Source: Variovorax jilinensis (GTDB lineage: Bacteria > Pseudomonadota > Gammaproteobacteria > Burkholderiales > Burkholderiaceae_C). Taken from it: a stretch of DNA of 64,000 nucleotides. The stretch is from contig NZ_JASZYQ010000010.1 of NCBI RefSeq assembly GCF_030316885.1, forward strand, positions 1 to 64,000, given 5' to 3'. The translations under genes were made by a program, and so were the position numbers. This document shows, in pieces, positions 60,739 to 64,000 of this stretch; positions within the stretch are counted from its first letter, which is position 1; each line of letters starts with the position of its first letter. Below the pieces are notes generated by a model. That model was not told the DNA's origin. It searched no databases and saw only the letters and a program-made list of their open reading frames with translations.

Positions 60739-62460
60739 TCAGCGAAACAGATTGGTGTGCGCCAGCTCGACGATCTCGTCGCCGCGCCCGTTCATCACGG
60801 CCTTGAGCATGTACAGGCCGAAGCCCTTGGCCTGCTCTGCCTGTATCGCCGGCGGGATGACCAGCTCCTGCTTCGCCGTGACGACGTCGACCAGAACCGG
60901 CCCGGGCTCCGCGAGGGCCTGCCTCAGTGCATCGGGAAGTTCCGAGGCCAGCTCGACGCGCAGCCCCCTGATGCCGACCGCGCGCGCCATGGCCGCGAAG
61001 TCCGGATTGCGCAGATCGGTGGTGCCGTCGTCCAGGAAGCCTTCGGCCTTCATCTCCAGGGCGACGAAGCCCAGGGATCCGTTGTTCACGACGACCACCT
61101 TGACCGGCAGTCCGAGCTGGGCGAGCGTGAGGAAGTCGCCCATGAGCATCGCAAAGCCGCCATCGCCCGACAGCGAGATCACCTGCCGCCCCGGCGCCGC
61201 CGCCTGCGCGCCCATCGCCTGCACCATGCCGTTCGCCATGGAGCCATGGTTGAACGAGCCCAGCAGACGACGCTTGCCGTTCATCTTCAGATAGCGCGCC
61301 AGCCAGGCGGTCGGCGTGCCGACCTCGGCGACGAAGATCGCGTCGTCGTCGGCCAGCTCGCTCAACAGTGCACCCAGGTATTGAGGATGGATCGGTCGGC
61401 CCGGCGCCGAGGGACGCGCCAGATCGTCGAGGCCGCGGCGCGCCTGGAGGTAGTGCGCGCGCGCCGCTTCGAGAAAGCGGCGGCTGCGTCCTTGCCTCAG
61501 CCTGGGCAGCAGGGCATCCACCGTTTCGGCGATGTCTGCGACGACGCCCATCGAGAGCTGGGCGCGGCGGCCCAGCATGGTGGGATCGCGGTCGACCTGG
61601 ATGATCCTGGCGTGGCGGGGATAGAAGGCGCGGTAAGGGAAGTCGGTGCCGAGCATCAGCAATGCATCGCAGTCCTCCATCGCGTGATAGCCCGACGAGA
61701 AGCCGATGAGGCCGGTCATGCCGACGTCGAAGGGGTTGTCCCATTCCAGGTGCTCCTTGCCGCGCAGGGCATGAACCACCGGGGCGGCCAGACGATCCGC
61801 GAGCGCCACCACGGCGTCATGCGCGCCGGCGCAGCCGCTGCCGGCCAGGATGGTCACGCGCTCCGATGCATCCAGCAGCTGCGCCAGTTGCGCGATCGTG
61901 CCCTCGTTGGGCAGCAGCCGCGGCGGTGCCATCACGGGCCATTCGATGCGCGCGTCCTGCGGCGCGGGCAGCAGGGCCACGTCGCCCGGAACCACGACGA
62001 CCGCGACGCCGCGCTGGCCGATGGCCGCACGCATCGCCCGGTGCAGCACCTCGGGCATCTGCGCCCGATGGGTCACCAGTTCGACGAAGTGGCTGCACTC
62101 CTTGAACAGCTCCTGGGGATGGGTCTCCTGGAAGTAGCCCAGCCCGATCTCGGAAGAAGGAATGTGTGCCGCGATCGCCAGCACGGGCACGCGGTTGCGG
62201 TGGCAGTCGAACAGCCCGTTGATCAGGTGCAGGTTGCCGGGGCCGCAGCTGCCTGCGCAGACGGCCAGGTCGCCTGTGACCGCGGCCTCCGCGCCCGCGG
62301 CGAAGGCCGCGCTTTCCTCATGGCGCACATGCATCCAGGCGATGCGCTTCATGCGTCGAAGGCTGTCGTTCAAGCCGTTGAGGCTGTCGCCCGTGACGCC
62401 CCAGATGCGTTGCACGCCGGCGACCGCCAGCGTCTGTGCGATGAGATCCGCGATGGTCAT
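60739..62460 (-). CDS. poxB: Pyruvate dehydrogenase (quinone) / pyruvate oxidase PoxB
   Basis: A 573-residue ThDP- and FAD-dependent peripheral membrane enzyme that oxidises pyruvate to acetate and CO2, passing electrons to ubiquinone. Similarity to E. coli PoxB (572 residues) is visible along the whole length: RIWGVTGDSLNGLNDSL, RHEESAAFAAGAEA, CAGSCGPGNLHLINGLFDCH, GYFQETHPQELF, RRLLGSFNHGSMAN and the ThDP motif GDGGFAMLMGDF with VVNN. The C-terminus ends NLFR, close to the E. coli membrane-binding tail. GGAG precedes the ATG. Confidence 0.94.
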   Translation of the reverse strand: MTIADLIAQTLAVAGVQRIWGVTGDSLNGLNDSLRRMKRIAWMHVRHEESAAFAAGAEAAVTGDLAVCAGSCGPGNLHLINGLFDCHRNRVPVLAIAAHIPSSEIGLGYFQETHPQELFKECSHFVELVTHRAQMPEVLHRAMRAAIGQRGVAVVVVPGDVALLPAPQDARIEWPVMAPPRLLPNEGTIAQLAQLLDASERVTILAGSGCAGAHDAVVALADRLAAPVVHALRGKEHLEWDNPFDVGMTGLIGFSSGYHAMEDCDALLMLGTDFPYRAFYPRHARIIQVDRDPTMLGRRAQLSMGVVADIAETVDALLPRLRQGRSRRFLEAARAHYLQARRGLDDLARPSAPGRPIHPQYLGALLSELADDDAIFVAEVGTPTAWLARYLKMNGKRRLLGSFNHGSMANGMVQAMGAQAAAPGRQVISLSGDGGFAMLMGDFLTLAQLGLPVKVVVVNNGSLGFVALEMKAEGFLDDGTTDLRNPDFAAMARAVGIRGLRVELASELPDALRQALAEPGPVLVDVVTAKQELVIPPAIQAEQAKGFGLYMLKAVMNGRGDEIVELAHTNLFR

Positions 62461-62674
62461 TCTGATTCTCCAGGAGGGTTGGGATCGGAAGCCGACGGCT
62501 GACTCGTTGACGACAGGTGCGGCTCGGGCATGCAGTGTCCCGGCGCATGGCCGTCGGGACAAATACCGATTGGCTATCCAGCCATCGGCCGCCGCTATGG
62601 CCGGCGCTTTCGAAATGGCGGTCGCAAGCCAGGCTGGACGCGCTGGCGAGGCTGTGGATGGGCGAGGTCGAGGC

Positions 62675-63424
62675 TTACCTGCGCAGGCGCATCGACACCG
62701 AGAAGCGGTCCGCCGGATGCACCGACACCGAGACCTCGAACAGCTCCTCGTCGGCATCGAAGTAGCGACGCACGATCTTGAGCGCCGAGGTTCCGGCCTT
62801 CACCTGCAGCTTGCGGGCGACTTCGCCTTCCACGATGGTGAACGCGCGCACGTCCTGTTGGATCTCGGCGATCTGCCGGTCGTAGCGTTCCTCGATCAAC
62901 GAACTGATCAGCGCACCGGGCGATGCCTTGACCAGCTCGCCGATTTCCGCGTAACCGGGATCGATGTACACGTCGGTCCAACCGATCGGCAGGGCCGATT
63001 CGTCTCCGACCATGCGCAAGGAGGAGATCCGCAGCCACTCGCTTCCTGCGCTGCATCCCAACTCGGTCGCCAGATCGCCCGACAGCTTCTCGGGCGCGAT
63101 CGACTGCACCACGCGCAGATGCTCCTCGCCGAACTGGACCAGGTCGTCGACCGAGGCCAGCGATGGCCGGAAGCCCGCCCTGGGCCTGGCCGAAACCACG
63201 CGCGTGCCGACGTTCTTGCGGCGGGATACCAGGCCCAGCTGCTGCAGTTCGGCCAGTGCAGCGCGGACGGTGTGCCGACTCGTGCCGTAGTGCTTGCACA
63301 GCTCCAGTTCGGTCGGCAGGAGCGTGCCCACACCGAAATGACCCGAGACGATGGCGTCGGTCAGATGGCGGGCGATGCTGGCGAAGTTGGCCTTCTGCGG
63401 GGTCGGTTCGGGCGTGGTTTTCAT
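62675..63424 (-). CDS. GntR/HutC-family transcriptional regulator (UTRA domain)
   Basis: A 249-residue regulator. The winged helix is at residues ~10-80 (ELELCKHYGTSRHTVRAALAELQQLGLVSRRKNVGTRV), and the UTRA ligand domain follows (SLIEERYDRQIAEIQQDVRAFTIVEGEVARKLQVKAGTSALKIVRRYFD pattern). It is divergent from the lyase gene at 63526 over a region with two identical palindromic sites, which it should bind. The region between this gene and poxB (62461-62674) shows no gene. Confidence 0.9.
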   Translation of the reverse strand: MKTTPEPTPQKANFASIARHLTDAIVSGHFGVGTLLPTELELCKHYGTSRHTVRAALAELQQLGLVSRRKNVGTRVVSARPRAGFRPSLASVDDLVQFGEEHLRVVQSIAPEKLSGDLATELGCSAGSEWLRISSLRMVGDESALPIGWTDVYIDPGYAEIGELVKASPGALISSLIEERYDRQIAEIQQDVRAFTIVEGEVARKLQVKAGTSALKIVRRYFDADEELFEVSVSVHPADRFSVSMRLRR

Positions 63425-63453
63425 TTTTTTAGGGTAAACCCCGTATGGATGTT

Positions 63454-63493
63454 ATGTCCGAACATATTACAGTTGCATATGTCCGAACATATT
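63454..63493. promoter_or_regulatory. Twin GntR operators
   Basis: The 15-bp sequence ATGTCCGAACATATT occurs twice, at 63454-63468 and 63479-63493, with a 25-bp period. Each copy contains ATGT-N4-ACAT, an almost perfect palindrome. They lie between the divergent GntR and lyase genes, 30 and 33 nt from the respective starts. Confidence 0.7.
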
Positions 63494-63525
63494 GATGTTC
63501 ATCTCTGTCACCGCAAGAGGCTCAC

Positions 63526-64000
63526 ATGTCGACTCCTTCGTTTCCCATGGCCAGCACGGTCGTAGATTCCATTCTGTTTCGCGATGCCTTCGGCACGCAG
63601 AAGATGCGCCGGATTTTCTCCGATGGCGCGCTGATCCAGCGTTACATCGACGTCGAGGTGGCCCTGGCGAAGGCCGAGGCGAAGGTTGGCGTGATTCCCG
63701 CCGAGGCGGCGGAAGTCATTGCGCGCGAATCGAAACTGGAGCGGATCGATTTCGACCACATGCGCGAGGAGACCGACATCGTCGGCTATCCGATCCTCCC
63801 GCTCGTGCATCAGCTGGTCGAGATGTGTGGCGAAGCGGGGCGATTCGTGCATTGGGGCGCCACCACCCAGGACATCATGGATACCGCGGTGGCGCTTCAG
63901 GTGCGAGATGCGCTCGACAGCGTCGACGCCGACATCCGCGAACTCCGCACCATCCTCGCCGCGCTCGCAAGGAAACACCGCGACACGCCGATGGCCGGTC
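63526..64000 (+). CDS. Fumarase/adenylosuccinate-lyase superfamily protein (partial, runs off right edge)
   Basis: The first 158 residues of a class II fumarase/aspartase superfamily lyase. Opening VVDSILFRDAFGTQKMRRIFSDGALIQRYIDVEVALAKAEAKVGVIP and VHWGATTQDIMDTAVALQVRDAL (the TTQD conserved region) are typical of the adenylosuccinate lyase/3-carboxy-cis,cis-muconate cycloisomerase branch. GntR control and lack of purine genes nearby argue for a catabolic lyase rather than PurB. AGAGG lies 6 nt before the ATG. The signature loop GSSxMPxKxNP is beyond the window. Confidence 0.85.
   Translation, partial: MSTPSFPMASTVVDSILFRDAFGTQKMRRIFSDGALIQRYIDVEVALAKAEAKVGVIPAEAAEVIARESKLERIDFDHMREETDIVGYPILPLVHQLVEMCGEAGRFVHWGATTQDIMDTAVALQVRDALDSVDADIRELRTILAALARKHRDTPMAG

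Overview
The window looks like a chromosomal segment of a beta-proteobacterium of the family Comamonadaceae, most likely Variovorax. The evidence is the very high GC content, the several Bug-type tricarboxylate receptors, a copy-in-both-orientations intergenic element of the kind common in that family, and above all a gene order that matches what I recall of the Variovorax auxin (indole-3-acetic acid, IAA) degradation locus. No rRNA, tRNA, CRISPR array, insertion sequence or phage gene was seen.

Left edge (1-5.3 kb): a partial YdeP/FdhF-like molybdopterin oxidoreductase; a ParD-like gene overlapping a second-copy type I methionine aminopeptidase, with an autoregulatory-looking palindrome over the promoter; an AraC-type regulator divergent from a nitrilase; and a PPOX-fold flavoprotein.

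5.3-34.3 kb is one catabolic island. It is bounded by two MarR regulators (5317-5838 and 29885-30421) and has a further operon beyond the second one. Reading leftward from 29.8 kb: indolepyruvate-type oxidoreductase iorA-iorB, a phthalate-dioxygenase-type reductase, a Rieske oxygenase alpha/beta pair (iadDE-like), an acyl-CoA ligase, a thiolase-like protein without catalytic Cys/His, a DUF35-SDR fusion, a cyclase-family (isatin hydrolase-like) enzyme and an SDR. A second unit follows with two substrate-binding proteins, a second Rieske pair, a third binding protein, a Liv-type ABC transporter (livH, fused livM-livG, livF), another CoA ligase, an SDR and the second MarR. A third unit (30.4-34.2 kb) carries an opine-dehydrogenase-like protein, a 3-hydroxyacyl-CoA dehydrogenase, an alpha/beta hydrolase with an altered nucleophile elbow and an MDR oxidoreductase. 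A 28-bp element beginning TTGACA recurs at the head of all three units. The proposed chemistry (inference) is: uptake; IAA to dioxindole-acetate; CoA activation; retro-aldol cleavage to isatin plus acetyl-CoA; isatin hydrolysis to isatinate; then oxidative decarboxylation. The neighbouring nitrilase could supply IAA from indole-3-acetonitrile.

34.4-54 kb: a Tat-exported SMP-30-like protein and an MFS transporter, then a nickel/urea module: TonB receptor with a NikR-like operator, NiCoT permease, two CrcB-like fluoride-channel proteins, a urea transporter and ureABCEFGD in the order known from Brucella ure-2. NikR itself lies at 51.9 kb, beyond a Bug receptor, a FUSC-family membrane protein and a small ion-channel-like protein.

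52.4-64 kb: norR divergent from flavohemoglobin hmp with a clear sigma-54 promoter; a SnoaL-like protein plus Bug receptor opposite a LysR regulator; a DMT exporter; a quinone-oxidoreductase-like MDR; a small exported protein; poxB; and a GntR/UTRA regulator divergent, over twin operators, from a fumarase/adenylosuccinate-lyase-superfamily gene cut by the right edge.
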